From contig CAZUOJ010000007.1 of NCBI GenBank assembly GCA_964622325.1, positions 1-64,000 on the forward strand: a stretch of 64,000 bases of DNA, given 5' to 3'. This document shows positions 46,641 through 55,770 of this stretch, piece after piece (the first letter of the stretch is position 1; every line of letters begins with the position of its first letter). The stretch comes from JAJFUB01 sp964622325. Lineage in GTDB: Bacteria > Armatimonadota > Zipacnadia > Zipacnadales > UBA11051. The notes beneath the pieces were generated by a model. It made no database searches. It saw nothing but the letters and a program-made list of their open reading frames with translations, and had not been told where the DNA came from. A program made the translations under genes and the position numbers.

Positions 46641-48109
46641 AAACACGACGCTCAATGCTCGCCCTGCTGTGTGGATTGAGCCTCTTTATTTTGGGGGGAG
46701 GAAGCGTTCTGCCGAAAGCTTTCGCCATAAATTCGGCGGCGCCCAGCGCGCCTTTGTTTCGGGATCGCACGGCGGAGCTGATTCCGGGGCTTGCCAACGG
46801 CCAGGCTTGCTGGGCGGATCTGGATAATGATGGCTGGACGGATCTGTGCGCCGGCGGCGTGGCCTGGCGCAATCAAGCGGGCCGCGGCTTTGTGAAGCTG
46901 GCCGAAGGCCTGGGCGCTGTCGTGGCGGCAGATTATGACAATGACGGCTATGTGGATTTATTTTCCTGGGGGGCAATGCAGCTTTGGCACAACGAACGGG
47001 GCCACGGCTTTCGCCATGCGGCTTTGCCCTCCTTGCCGCCCTGTGTCTCGCGCGGCGCCTGCTGGGGCGATTTTAACAATGACGGCTATGTGGATATATT
47101 TGTCGGCGGCTATGAAGATTGGGATAAAAATATCACATATCCAAATTTTGTCTTAATGAATGAGGCTGGCCGCTGCTTTCGTCTGGCCTGGACGGAGCCT
47201 CGTTTTCGGACGCGTGGCGTGACGGCCTGTGATTTTGACGAAGATGGCGATGTGGATGTGTATGTCAGCAATTATCGGCTGCAGCCCAATCAGCTTTTGA
47301 TCAATGATGGCGCAGGCCATTTTGTGGACAGAGCAGCGGATTTTAAGGCTGTGGCGACATCGCCGAGCTTTTTGGGGGGACATTCCATTGGCGCCTGCTG
47401 GGGCGATTTTGACAATGATGGCCATTTTGATTTGTTTGCCGGCAATTTTGCCCATGTGGATTATCGGGGCGATCAGCCCAAATCACGCTTTTTGCGCAAT
47501 TCCGGCCCGGCGGGACAATTCGTCTTTGAGGACAGGGGCCCCTGTGGCGTGTTTTATCAAGAATCGTATGCCAGTCCCGCCGCCGCAGATTATGACAATG
47601 ACGGCGATGTGGATCTTTTTTTCACGACTGTATACGCTACGGCCTCCTTTGGCCGCAAAAATTTTCCCGTGCTTTTTCGCAATGACGGCCGATTTAATTT
47701 TAAAGACGCCACAGCCGCCGCAGGCTTGCAGCAGCTGCCTCCGACATATCAGGCCGCCTGGGCCGATTATGATAATGATGGGGATTTAGATCTTGTTGCT
47801 GCTGGCCGTTTGTTCGAAAATCGCGGGACGAATTATCAATGGCTGCAAATACGGCTGCAAGGAGACGGCAGGCACATCAATGCCTTGGCCATTGGAGCGC
47901 AGGCGCGCGTGCAGCTCCGTTTTCGCACGCTCAGCCGCCATGTAGAAGCGGGGACAGGCGAAGGCAATCAGAACGAATTGCGACTGCATTTTGGCCTGAA
48001 TAATATCACGGCGCCTGTCGCTGTGGAAATTCGCTGGCCGGGCGGGAAAAAGCAGCTTCTGCCGCGCGTGCGTCCTAATCAACTGTTGCACATCTCTTAT
48101 TCTGGCTAA
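46637..48109 (+). CDS. Secreted CRTAC1-like FG-GAP/VCBS repeat protein
   Basis: 490 residues. A signal peptide (about 1-30) is followed by a seven-bladed beta-propeller. Seven calcium-type D-x-D/N-x-D-G motifs are visible, for example DLDNDGWTDL, DYDNDGYVDLF, DFNNDGYVDIF, DFDEDGDVDVY and DYDNDGDLDLV. The C-terminal 75 residues (WLQIRLQGDGRHINALAIGA to VEIRWPGGKKQLL) match the ASPIC/UnbV domain. Such proteins bind calcium and act in surface adhesion or glycan binding; catalysis is not shown. The start overlaps the M19-like stop as ATGA, so the two are translationally coupled. Confidence 0.86.
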   Translation: MKTRRSMLALLCGLSLFILGGGSVLPKAFAINSAAPSAPLFRDRTAELIPGLANGQACWADLDNDGWTDLCAGGVAWRNQAGRGFVKLAEGLGAVVAADYDNDGYVDLFSWGAMQLWHNERGHGFRHAALPSLPPCVSRGACWGDFNNDGYVDIFVGGYEDWDKNITYPNFVLMNEAGRCFRLAWTEPRFRTRGVTACDFDEDGDVDVYVSNYRLQPNQLLINDGAGHFVDRAADFKAVATSPSFLGGHSIGACWGDFDNDGHFDLFAGNFAHVDYRGDQPKSRFLRNSGPAGQFVFEDRGPCGVFYQESYASPAAADYDNDGDVDLFFTTVYATASFGRKNFPVLFRNDGRFNFKDATAAAGLQQLPPTYQAAWADYDNDGDLDLVAAGRLFENRGTNYQWLQIRLQGDGRHINALAIGAQARVQLRFRTLSRHVEAGTGEGNQNELRLHFGLNNITAPVAVEIRWPGGKKQLLPRVRPNQLLHISYSG

Positions 48110-48216
48110 TACAGGGCTTCCCAAAATTGCAACAGGCAAGGCTTCCAGGCGTTTTCAGGCTTGTGAAGGCGCTTAGCAGTGGCTGTTTCTCTTTAAATGT
48201 GAGCCCGCATTATGGC

Positions 48217-48993
48217 CTATTGCCGCGTCAGCCAGACTGTAAAGACCCATGAAGGATGTCTTCTATCTCGCAAGAATTCCAGCGGACGCCCGTCTTTCAA
48301 ATACGAAGTGCGCTGCACAAGCAAAAGAGGGCTGCCCAAAGGAACGCCCAGCAAAAGAGCATCTTCATCGTCTGCCAGTGCGGCTGTAATCCGCTGCTGG
48401 CTGGCCGCAATTTGCAAATTGTATTCTTTGTCTAAAATCTCTGTGAGCGATTCCTCGGGCGCAAGCCCGCGCTGCGCCAGGCTGGGCACAAGCTTTTCGG
48501 GGATATAGGAAGCTTGGATCGCCATCGGCTCGCCATCCCCCAGCCGCAGCCGTTTAATACACAGGACTTTTTCTTTAGGCTGCAATTGCAGTTCGTGCTG
48601 CACTTCTGCATCCTCTTCAGCGCGAAATACATACAATGCCAAAATTTGCGAGGAGGGCTTAATGCCCCGCTCCTTCATCTCCCGCGTGAACCACGGAATT
48701 CGTGTATAAAGGATCCTTTCCTCGCGCAAAGGCGTCGTATCGCGCACAAATGTTCCCAGGCCCTGCCGTCGCGTAATCACGCCCAGCTCCTCTAATTCTT
48801 GCAGCGCTTGCTTGACAGGAGCCAGGCTGACGCCAAAATATTTCGTCAGCTCCTCTTGCGTCGGCAAGCGATCTTCAGGCTTCAGCTTCCCTTCCCGAAT
48901 CGCCTCCAGAATGACTTCTATAATCTGGCTATACAGCGGAACGCTTTTGTCGCGAGAAGGCTTACGCAAAAAACTGATATCCATAGGCGGCAT
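48217..48993 (-). CDS. GntR/HutC-family transcriptional regulator
   Basis: 258 residues. An N-terminal winged helix (about 18-90: VPLYSQIIEVILEAIREGKL, RLPTQEELTKYFGVSLAPV, LGVITRRQGLGTFV) is followed by a UTRA ligand-binding domain (about 100-250), with RLRLGDGEPMAIQASYIPE and LFLRDRR-like end. HutC-type repressors bind a sugar phosphate or amino-acid derivative. It converges on the glycan-use locus and is the obvious local regulator for it. A small inverted repeat at 49021 in its own upstream region may be its operator. AAGGA lies about 13 bases before the ATG. Confidence 0.87.
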   Translation of the reverse strand: MPPMDISFLRKPSRDKSVPLYSQIIEVILEAIREGKLKPEDRLPTQEELTKYFGVSLAPVKQALQELEELGVITRRQGLGTFVRDTTPLREERILYTRIPWFTREMKERGIKPSSQILALYVFRAEEDAEVQHELQLQPKEKVLCIKRLRLGDGEPMAIQASYIPEKLVPSLAQRGLAPEESLTEILDKEYNLQIAASQQRITAALADDEDALLLGVPLGSPLLLVQRTSYLKDGRPLEFLRDRRHPSWVFTVWLTRQ

Positions 48994-49020
48994 AGCAAAA
49001 TTCCTTACATGTCGGCTTAG

Positions 49021-49036
49021 ACATTGTTTGAAATGT
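49021..49036. promoter_or_regulatory. Possible GntR operator
   Basis: ACATT and AATGT form an inverted repeat with a 6-base centre, 28 bases before the GntR start. Length and place suit autoregulation, but no second copy was found upstream of the ABC genes. Confidence 0.25.
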
Positions 49037-49168
49037 TAGGCTATGGAGAAATCCTTGTCAAGGAACGCAGCTCCGTAAAGCTTCCCGTCTGAAAAAAATG
49101 CGGCGGGAGAAATAAGAGCCAAAAGAGCTTGCATGAAATGCTGACAGCAAGAGATTTTGCCCGTCGCC

Positions 49169-49972
49169 TTAATGCGCGGCGATAAAATCCCTGATCCATT
49201 CACATTCGGGCAGAGCGATGTCAATTTCACAGGCGGACAAAATGCTATAGCCATCTATCCGCCCTGCTTGCCAGAGTCGATACATTGTTTCATATTGCAG
49301 CGCTATTTTGTCCAGAGGAAGAGGCCGCATCGCCCGATAATTCCGAATATAGCTGCCGACATTGATTTTTTTGCCGGGAAAAACAGCCCGGCAGCGCTCC
49401 ACATGCCGTTCCAATGACGGGATGTCCTCCTCGCCCATCCACAAACTGACAATGTCAATAAATGGCAAAAAGGGCTGCCAATACGCTTCTTCCAATTGCG
49501 ACACATACACAACGATCCATAGCTGTAATTGGGGATTGTGGCTATGCAACGCTTCCCGAATGCGGGCAGGCATGTCTGTGTTGTAGCTGTCATACGTGAA
49601 CATGCAAGTTGTGTCATCAATGAAGCCGCCCGTGACATGAGGAAATTTCACAGACAATTGGCTGAGCTTCTCTGCCTCGGCCACAATTATTTCGGGACGG
49701 CTATCGCGAAAGCTTTGCCAGGCGACATCATAAAAATCTGCGGACAGGCGATATTCTTTCCAGCCCCATTTGGAAATATCCACAACGACTTCTTCTTTAT
49801 CCGCCAGCTTTTGCAGCGCTAAGGCTGTAGTGGGATGAAAGATGAAAATGCAGCGGCTCAGGCCAAAGAATTCGGCGGCTTCGCCCACGCCAAAAATGGA
49901 AGGCGGCACGCCCGGATCCAGGCCCTGTCCCTCCCATGTCCAGCCGACATCCGCAAAGCGAAGGCTGCTCAT
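49169..49972 (-). CDS. Cytosolic protein of unknown function, probably TIM-barrel
   Basis: 267 residues without signal peptide or membrane segment. The alternation of strands and helices (VVVDISKWGWKEY, IIVAEAEKLSQLSV, VTGGFIDDTTCMF, LQLWIVVYVSQLE, IDIVSLWMGEE, KINVGSYIRNYRA, DGYSILSACEID) suggests an (alpha/beta)8 barrel with Asp/Glu at strand ends, as in glycoside-hydrolase-like proteins. I do not recognise the family. AAGGAGG lies 8 bases before the ATG. It follows the GT2 gene by 110 bases in the same direction, so it may belong to the heparinase-sulfatase-GT2 run. 48994-49168 holds only the GntR leader. Confidence 0.55.
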   Translation of the reverse strand: MSSLRFADVGWTWEGQGLDPGVPPSIFGVGEAAEFFGLSRCIFIFHPTTALALQKLADKEEVVVDISKWGWKEYRLSADFYDVAWQSFRDSRPEIIVAEAEKLSQLSVKFPHVTGGFIDDTTCMFTYDSYNTDMPARIREALHSHNPQLQLWIVVYVSQLEEAYWQPFLPFIDIVSLWMGEEDIPSLERHVERCRAVFPGKKINVGSYIRNYRAMRPLPLDKIALQYETMYRLWQAGRIDGYSILSACEIDIALPECEWIRDFIAAH

Positions 49973-50082
49973 TAGTTATCCTCCTTTTGTGGGAATGTTG
50001 GGGGAAAAATGGGCGTACATTTTATGTATATGACGTCAAATAAGCCCTTGCCGGGAAAGCATAAATTTATTCTTCCATGTTC

Positions 50083-51111
50083 TCAAGAAAAAAGACGCTT
50101 GACGCGGAGCAACTGTTGATACAAATGAGGCCATGTAGTACTGGATGGGCCAAAGACAAGCCGTGTGAGCCCCAAAGCCATACATTCCGCACGCACAAGC
50201 AAACGTTGCCTCTTGTTCGGAATTGGCTGAGATAAGGCGAGGCGGAGAAATTCTTGTGCCGTCTGGATTAAGCCCAGCGAAAGCATCCAATGCGCATAGG
50301 CCCGGGCTTGCGCAAACATAATCTGGGCATGGGCATCCTGAGAAAGCAAATCGTGAGATTGTGAGGGAGCAAGCGCAGCAATAAAAGCCAGAATTTTTCG
50401 CGCCACTGCCTCTAATGCTGTTTTGCTTTTTTCCAGCTGGCGAGAAAGGCTGGCCGCATTTTTATAATTTTCTGTCAAAGGATCCAATAACACAGCTGCC
50501 TGATGGCCTGCCGCCAGCAAGCGGCTGATAAAATGCCAGTCGCTTAGCGTGGGCAATGCTTCATCCTGGCCGCCTAAAGCGACGAAAATGGAACGCCGGA
50601 TAAGCCATGTAGAGGGAAAGGCAAAAATCCCCGTTCGCGCGGAAAATTGCTGATTCAGCCATTCAGCCAGACGAAGCCGATAGCCATCGGGCAAGGAAAT
50701 CTCTGGCGGCGGAATCCTGTCGCCCTTTTTGGCGATTGTCATACAGCGCGTCAGTACAAGCGCCACATCTGGCTCCTGGCGCAGAAACTCTAATTGACGA
50801 CGCAATTTTTCAGGCCGCCAGGCATCATCTGCGTCCAGAAAAGCTAAAAATTCGCCCTGCGCTGCTTGGGCGCCCCGATTACGCGCCACGGCCGGCACGC
50901 CTATGTGTTCCTGCCGTATGTAATGGCCGCCAGGATAATCCCTCGCCAACAGCGCTTGAGGATTATCCTCGGAGCCGTCGTCCACAACGATAATCTCGAG
51001 CGGCTCGGCGCAATCCTGGGCAAATACAGAATGCAGTGCCCGCGGCAGTGTCGCTGTCGCATTGTAACAGGGAATAATCACAGAAATTGTTGGCTGAGGC
51101 GCAAGGATCAT
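50083..51111 (-). CDS. Family 2 glycosyltransferase
   Basis: 342 residues. The GT-A fold is clear: SVIIPCYNATATL (residues 10-22), IIVVDDGSED (nucleotide-binding Asp), ARNRGAQAAQGEFLAFLDADD with the D-x-D metal motif near residue 93, then FPSTWLIRRSIF and LSDWHFISRLLAAG, the acceptor side. No membrane segment. It transfers a sugar from a nucleotide-sugar, probably for a surface polysaccharide. Its ATG overlaps the sulfatase stop by four bases (ATGA), so the two are translationally coupled. Confidence 0.86.
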   Translation of the reverse strand: MILAPQPTISVIIPCYNATATLPRALHSVFAQDCAEPLEIIVVDDGSEDNPQALLARDYPGGHYIRQEHIGVPAVARNRGAQAAQGEFLAFLDADDAWRPEKLRRQLEFLRQEPDVALVLTRCMTIAKKGDRIPPPEISLPDGYRLRLAEWLNQQFSARTGIFAFPSTWLIRRSIFVALGGQDEALPTLSDWHFISRLLAAGHQAAVLLDPLTENYKNAASLSRQLEKSKTALEAVARKILAFIAALAPSQSHDLLSQDAHAQIMFAQARAYAHWMLSLGLIQTAQEFLRLALSQPIPNKRQRLLVRAECMALGLTRLVFGPSSTTWPHLYQQLLRVKRLFS

Positions 51112-52421
51112 AACGAGGCCGTCGTTTGTTTAAAAGGCGTTGGCGGCGAGCCATCCTGTAGCAGCGGATCTTGGCAACGCTCCATATGTCGGAGCAGACG
51201 CGCATGCAAATTTTCCGCCACAGCTTCTATTTCTTCGGCTGTATATTCAGGCCGCACATCCCGGGCCGCCCATGTATCTTTTTGCCATACATTATAGCCG
51301 GCGGCAATATATTGCCGGCGCCGGATCCGCCACGGAGCCAGCAAATCCACAAGCTCGAATGGATCATACATAAGATCAAAGAGCTGATAGCGGCCTATAA
51401 GCGGCAGCCAGATCAGCTTCCAGCGTTCTGTCCGCACAGCGCGTTGCGTGTGGCGCAAAGGCCCGCCTGGATATTCCGGGCTGTAAAATTGGCAAAACAA
51501 ATCTTCGCGCACAAATTTAGCTTCCCCGCGCCACAAAGGCACGAGACTCACGCCGTCTAACACACTTTCCGGCCGTGGAATGCCTGCCAATTCGCATAAT
51601 GTCGGGAATAAATCGACATGATGCACGAGCGCCTCGGAGCGCCTCCCTGCAGGAATGCCGGGCCCGGCGATAATCAGCGGCGCCGCAAGGCTATGATCGT
51701 ACATATTTTCTTTGCCCAAAAGTCCGTGACTGCCGATAGCCAGGCCCTGATCGCCTGTGTACACAATGATGGTGTTCTCCAATTGTTTCTGCAATTGTAA
51801 ATGTTTCAGCAGCCGCCCCACATTATAATCCAGATGGCTGATGGCGGCATAATAGCGTGCCCGATAACGGCGCATCGCCGCTTGTTCTCGTGGCCAATTC
51901 TCTAACAGTTCATCCCGAATCATCATATCTCCATTGTCCAGCGGATGTTCCGGCATATAATTCGGCAAAAGAGGCATTGTGTCGGGATTATANNNNNNNN
52001 NNNNNNNNNNNNNNNNNNNNNNNNNNNNNNNNNNNNNNNNNNNNNNNNNNNNNNNNNNNNNNNNNNNNNNNNNNNNNNNNNNNNNNNNNNNNCGCTCGCG
52101 GGGATGGCCGTCGTTATGCCATTTTCCAATATGAATGGTATGATAGCCCGCCTGCTGAAAAGCCTGGGGCAGAAGAGCCAATTCCGGCTTGATGGGCATG
52201 CCAAACCATAAAACGCCGTTATGGAAGGAATGACAGCCTGTAAGAATTTCCGCCCGCGCGGGCGTGCAAATCGGCGTTGTGCAAAAATTCCGACAGAAAG
52301 CAACGCCCTGCTGCGCTAGCTCATCTAAATGGGGCGTATGTATATGAGGCTGGCCCAGCGCATGTATCGTATCGAAACGCTGATCGTCGCTGAGAATAAA
52401 CAGGATATTGGGACGCGACAT
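51108..52421 (-). CDS. Type I sulfatase, choline-sulfatase/arylsulfatase group (interrupted by a gap)
   Basis: Alkaline phosphatase superfamily sulfatase. Metal ligands ILSDDQ (residues 9-14), formylglycine motif CTPAR in TTPICTPARAEILTG, HIGKWHNDGHPRE, and, past the gap, VYTGDQGLAIGSHGLLGKENMYDHS. It removes sulfate from a carbohydrate; a maturation enzyme must convert the motif Cys. No signal peptide. ATG at 52421 is preferred because GGGGAG lies 7 bases before it; the ATG at 52427 is only one base from that site. The 100 N stand for a longer true gap, as family members have roughly 60-90 residues between HPRER and Y-x-P-D-x-M-P. It lies 45 bases after the heparinase-like gene. Confidence 0.87.
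   Translation of the reverse strand: MSRPNILFILSDDQRFDTIHALGQPHIHTPHLDELAQQGVAFCRNFCTTPICTPARAEILTGCHSFHNGVLWFGMPIKPELALLPQAFQQAGYHTIHIGKWHNDGHPREXXXXXXXXXXXXXXXXXXXXXXXXXXXXXXXXXXYNPDTMPLLPNYMPEHPLDNGDMMIRDELLENWPREQAAMRRYRARYYAAISHLDYNVGRLLKHLQLQKQLENTIIVYTGDQGLAIGSHGLLGKENMYDHSLAAPLIIAGPGIPAGRRSEALVHHVDLFPTLCELAGIPRPESVLDGVSLVPLWRGEAKFVREDLFCQFYSPEYPGGPLRHTQRAVRTERWKLIWLPLIGRYQLFDLMYDPFELVDLLAPWRIRRRQYIAAGYNVWQKDTWAARDVRPEYTAEEIEAVAENLHARLLRHMERCQDPLLQDGSPPTPFKQTTASL
51993..52092. other. Scaffold gap (100 N) inside the sulfatase gene
   Basis: One hundred N. Unlike the first gap, the flanks do not overlap, so real sequence is missing. The reading frame across it is an accident of the placeholder length. 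Confidence 0.97.
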
Positions 52422-52466
52422 AGACATGCTCCCCTAAAAGAATGTGTGGCGCTTGTATCCGGCGAT

Positions 52467-55400
52467 TTATGGCCGCACGGAGGCTTCAGCCCGCAAGCCT
52501 TTTTCGTCTATTGCCACAAGGCGAAATTCATAGGAGCGATCGGGCCGCAGAAAATACGCAGGGATGGCATGTGTCACGCTCAAGCGCTCTGTCAGCGGCG
52601 TTCGCCGCTGCCCCACGCCTGGCTCTGTAAAGCAAACATAGGCCCGACAGGGCCGATCCGTTGTGAAGGAAATTAGTGCTGAGGGCTGAGCGGAATTGAA
52701 GCCTTCCTGCGCCGGCTGAAGCTGAACGCGTGGCTCCTTGATCTGCGGCGGCGCGCCCCCGACGAAGAATGCCGGCGGCTTTGTCCCCTGCCAGAAGGGC
52801 ACGGCAGCTGGCCATTTGAAAGTTTGCCCCGCAATTTCTAATTGTGTTGTTTCCCGAACTGCCACAGCAATAATTTCTCCGCGCGCATTTCTGCGAATGA
52901 TAGCTAATTCGCCTTGCAAACGCGCCGGCCCGTATGTCCGTTCCGCCAGGCCATTGTGCGACACTAGCACAATATCGGAGCCCTCCTGTGTTTCCCTTTC
53001 TTTTCGCATGGCTTCGATACGTTGCCATTCGGCTTCAGGAACATAATATGCCTCCATTTCGCGCATAGCCAGACGCCCGCCCTCTTTGCGGCGCACAACA
53101 ACGCTGATTCGTGTTGTCCGCACTGGCGCAAAGAGAATCTGGCTCACTGTATTCCGGAGCCAGACAATTTTTTGCGCAGGAGCTTCTCGCCAAGCTCCGG
53201 CCTCCCAATATTGCACGGAAACGCTATCTGGCACATACAATATCTGTTGGCCATTCCACACGCCGTGATGGACCACAAGCATATTAATTTCTGTTTCCTG
53301 GCCCAAATCCACCCCAAAACGCCCTTCTAAAAGCACATCAGGAATGTGAGGATGGGAGCACAGGCCGCCGCCAATATTTTCTTCGGCTTCATCGCCGTCT
53401 GTGAGCAAAGCAGTTGTGGCTGCAATGTTGCCTTGATTGATTTCAGCAAAGCCTGTTTTTCCCAGCGCCAGATTGGGGCCCATTTGGGGCTGTAACTGTT
53501 CTTCGGCATATTTGGGCTTTGTCAGGCGCCAATCTATTTGTATGCCGGAAGCTATTTCCGGCCCTACAGGCTGTCCCTTTTCTCGTACGGGCAAGGCTGT
53601 AGCCTTAAGCTCGAGCTCAGCGCCGGCGGGCACAGGAAACAGCACATCGCCATAACAATGCGGCAGAGGGCCTGTGCGTTTATAGGCCAGCACAGGCGCT
53701 TTCACACGCTGAAAAGTCCCGCTCGTCACAATCCAGCCCAGCATGGCTTTGCGTTCGTACATATCTTTGGGATTCATATCTGTATCCTGGGCCTGCACAA
53801 ATTCTGCCTGCACGCCTTCAGTCAGGACAGGCAGAATATGGATATTGGCTGTGTTTTCATGTGTGGAATAGGCGGCTAATGTGTCCGGATGAAGCTGCGC
53901 CTGGGCGGGCTCTGTTTGTGTGGGCCCCGCAAAATGAAAGAATTGTTCGGATGTATGTTCGCCCGTGCCGCTCAAACAATCCCACAGCATATAATAATCT
54001 GGCGCTCGGCCCTGCCCTTTGACATACAAAATCTTGCGGCGATGGATGACGCCCAGATCCTCATAGGCGCCGTGAGCGCCCTCCACAAGATCAAAGGCTG
54101 GCGTGCTGGCCCAATCGCAGGGCAACATCGGGGCTTTCGCCCCACGGGCTTGATCGCGGCCGTCCACTTCAATCGTGTTATGCAGCGCCGCCCGATAGCC
54201 CCAGCCCAGAAAATAATCGCCCGTATCGACAAGCAGCGGCTTGCCATACGCATATAAATCAAAATGGCAGGCATCATTATGCGCATGGCCCATCCCCTGA
54301 GGCGTTAAATCAAAATACAGATAGCGGGCTTGCTGTGCCTCCCAGCCGCTGCGCATCACATAATAGCCGGAGCCGACAAAGGCAATCGAAGCGCGCGCCG
54401 GCTCAGGCCCCTCCCTGCCCTCGCTTAACGCTAAAGCGGCTTTCAGACGCTCATATCTATTTTTAATGGCATTGAGTTTTTGCTGCTGGTCGGGCGCAAA
54501 TTGGCTGCGAATATAGGCTCTTAACACATTTTGCGTGACGCTGTCATTCCAATCACATCGTCCGTATGTATCGCCAACATTGGGCTGGCCGCCATTGGGC
54601 ATCACAATCCACAAAAGCAAGCCCAATATTTTGCCGATTTGTTGCCGAATGAGCTGGGCTAAGGGCTGATAATTTTCGCCTTCGTCATTTGCCTGTAAAA
54701 TTTCTAAAGTGCGCTCCGCCCATGTCGCTGGCACTGTTTGATAAGAGATAGATTGCGTATCCCACGCGCCTTCGGGCGAGACACGATTGACGAGGCAGAA
54801 ACGCAAATTTTTCTCGCCGGCGGCCAGCCATTGTTTCGCCTCGCGAAATTCAGGCAGCCACACGGCCGCCGGAATCAAGCCCGGAAATGTAACGCCCTCG
54901 TATGTGAGCAAATAGCGGGCTGAAGCGATAAAAATTTTCCAGAAGGCCATATGCATTTCTGGCGTCAGCGAAGGCGAAGAACGCACAACATCATATGTCA
55001 CGAGCAGATTGCACAGGCGATTGCGCACTTCCATCCCGGAGGGAATGATAGAGCCGTCTTTTTCCAGCCGGCCAAAACACACAGGCACTTGCTGGGCCCA
55101 CGAAAGCACGGATTGGCCAATCTCTGTCGCTAATCGTTCGTCTTTTGTATCTTTATACAGGCCAGCCAGGGCATTGAGATGATTCAATTGATGCAAATAG
55201 AGAAGCCAGCTGGGGGCGGAACTGGGATTTTTCAGCCAATCTATTTTGGGGCCCAATTCGTATGTTTCCTGGCGGCCAATGTCGTTGTTCGCTAATGTGA
55301 AGATATGTTTGAGCCATTTTTCGGCCTGCTCCGGCGTGGCTTTGGAAAGCACAAGCATGGAATTTCCGCCTGCTCCGGGCGTAGGCGGGGGAATCACAGG

Positions 55401-55628
55401 CTTTGTGCGTGTGGCGAAATGCTGGATTAAAAGCTGTTGCGCCTGCGCCCAATCGCCCGCCGCCCGCGCGCCGCCAAAAGCCTGCAGCCCGGGATAGGAG
55501 GCGTCCACGAGCTGCAAAACTTCCTGCGCGCTGATTTCCTGTTCCACAGGCACAAAAGAGCCCCTCTGAGCCCAGGCATCGTATGTAATCCAAAAGAACA
55601 TTAGGCCAAGGAACACTCCTGGAAGCAT
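52467..55628 (-). CDS. Secreted heparinase II/III-like polysaccharide lyase with discoidin-like domain
   Basis: 1053 residues. Signal peptide to about residue 21 (TYDAWAQR). Residues 30-400 form the (alpha/alpha) toroid of heparinase II/III-type lyases (GAWDTQSISYQTVPATWAERTL), followed by the beta-sandwich with GMGHAHNDACHFDLYAYG and LHNTIEVDGRDQARG near 470-530, whose His and Tyr are the catalytic type. A discoidin/F5-8-like domain follows (NLALGKTGFAEINQ, about 730-870), then a C-terminal fibronectin-type fold. It should cleave uronic-acid glycans by beta-elimination. The ATG at 55628 follows AGAGG by 8 bases; a TTG at 55682 is the only longer option. The sulfatase downstream fits sulfated substrates. 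Confidence 0.82.
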   Translation of the reverse strand: MLPGVFLGLMFFWITYDAWAQRGSFVPVEQEISAQEVLQLVDASYPGLQAFGGARAAGDWAQAQQLLIQHFATRTKPVIPPPTPGAGGNSMLVLSKATPEQAEKWLKHIFTLANNDIGRQETYELGPKIDWLKNPSSAPSWLLYLHQLNHLNALAGLYKDTKDERLATEIGQSVLSWAQQVPVCFGRLEKDGSIIPSGMEVRNRLCNLLVTYDVVRSSPSLTPEMHMAFWKIFIASARYLLTYEGVTFPGLIPAAVWLPEFREAKQWLAAGEKNLRFCLVNRVSPEGAWDTQSISYQTVPATWAERTLEILQANDEGENYQPLAQLIRQQIGKILGLLLWIVMPNGGQPNVGDTYGRCDWNDSVTQNVLRAYIRSQFAPDQQQKLNAIKNRYERLKAALALSEGREGPEPARASIAFVGSGYYVMRSGWEAQQARYLYFDLTPQGMGHAHNDACHFDLYAYGKPLLVDTGDYFLGWGYRAALHNTIEVDGRDQARGAKAPMLPCDWASTPAFDLVEGAHGAYEDLGVIHRRKILYVKGQGRAPDYYMLWDCLSGTGEHTSEQFFHFAGPTQTEPAQAQLHPDTLAAYSTHENTANIHILPVLTEGVQAEFVQAQDTDMNPKDMYERKAMLGWIVTSGTFQRVKAPVLAYKRTGPLPHCYGDVLFPVPAGAELELKATALPVREKGQPVGPEIASGIQIDWRLTKPKYAEEQLQPQMGPNLALGKTGFAEINQGNIAATTALLTDGDEAEENIGGGLCSHPHIPDVLLEGRFGVDLGQETEINMLVVHHGVWNGQQILYVPDSVSVQYWEAGAWREAPAQKIVWLRNTVSQILFAPVRTTRISVVVRRKEGGRLAMREMEAYYVPEAEWQRIEAMRKERETQEGSDIVLVSHNGLAERTYGPARLQGELAIIRRNARGEIIAVAVRETTQLEIAGQTFKWPAAVPFWQGTKPPAFFVGGAPPQIKEPRVQLQPAQEGFNSAQPSALISFTTDRPCRAYVCFTEPGVGQRRTPLTERLSVTHAIPAYFLRPDRSYEFRLVAIDEKGLRAEASVRP

Positions 55629-55770
55629 TTGTTGTGCCTCTTTGCACATTATTGTCAAGAAAATTATTTCCCAATTTTTCAAAAAAATCCTGTGAGGAAA
55701 AAAGCAGGATAAAGTTTGTACGGAAGAGAACTAATTATTACAAGTTTGCAATTTGAAAGAAGGGCTTCAG

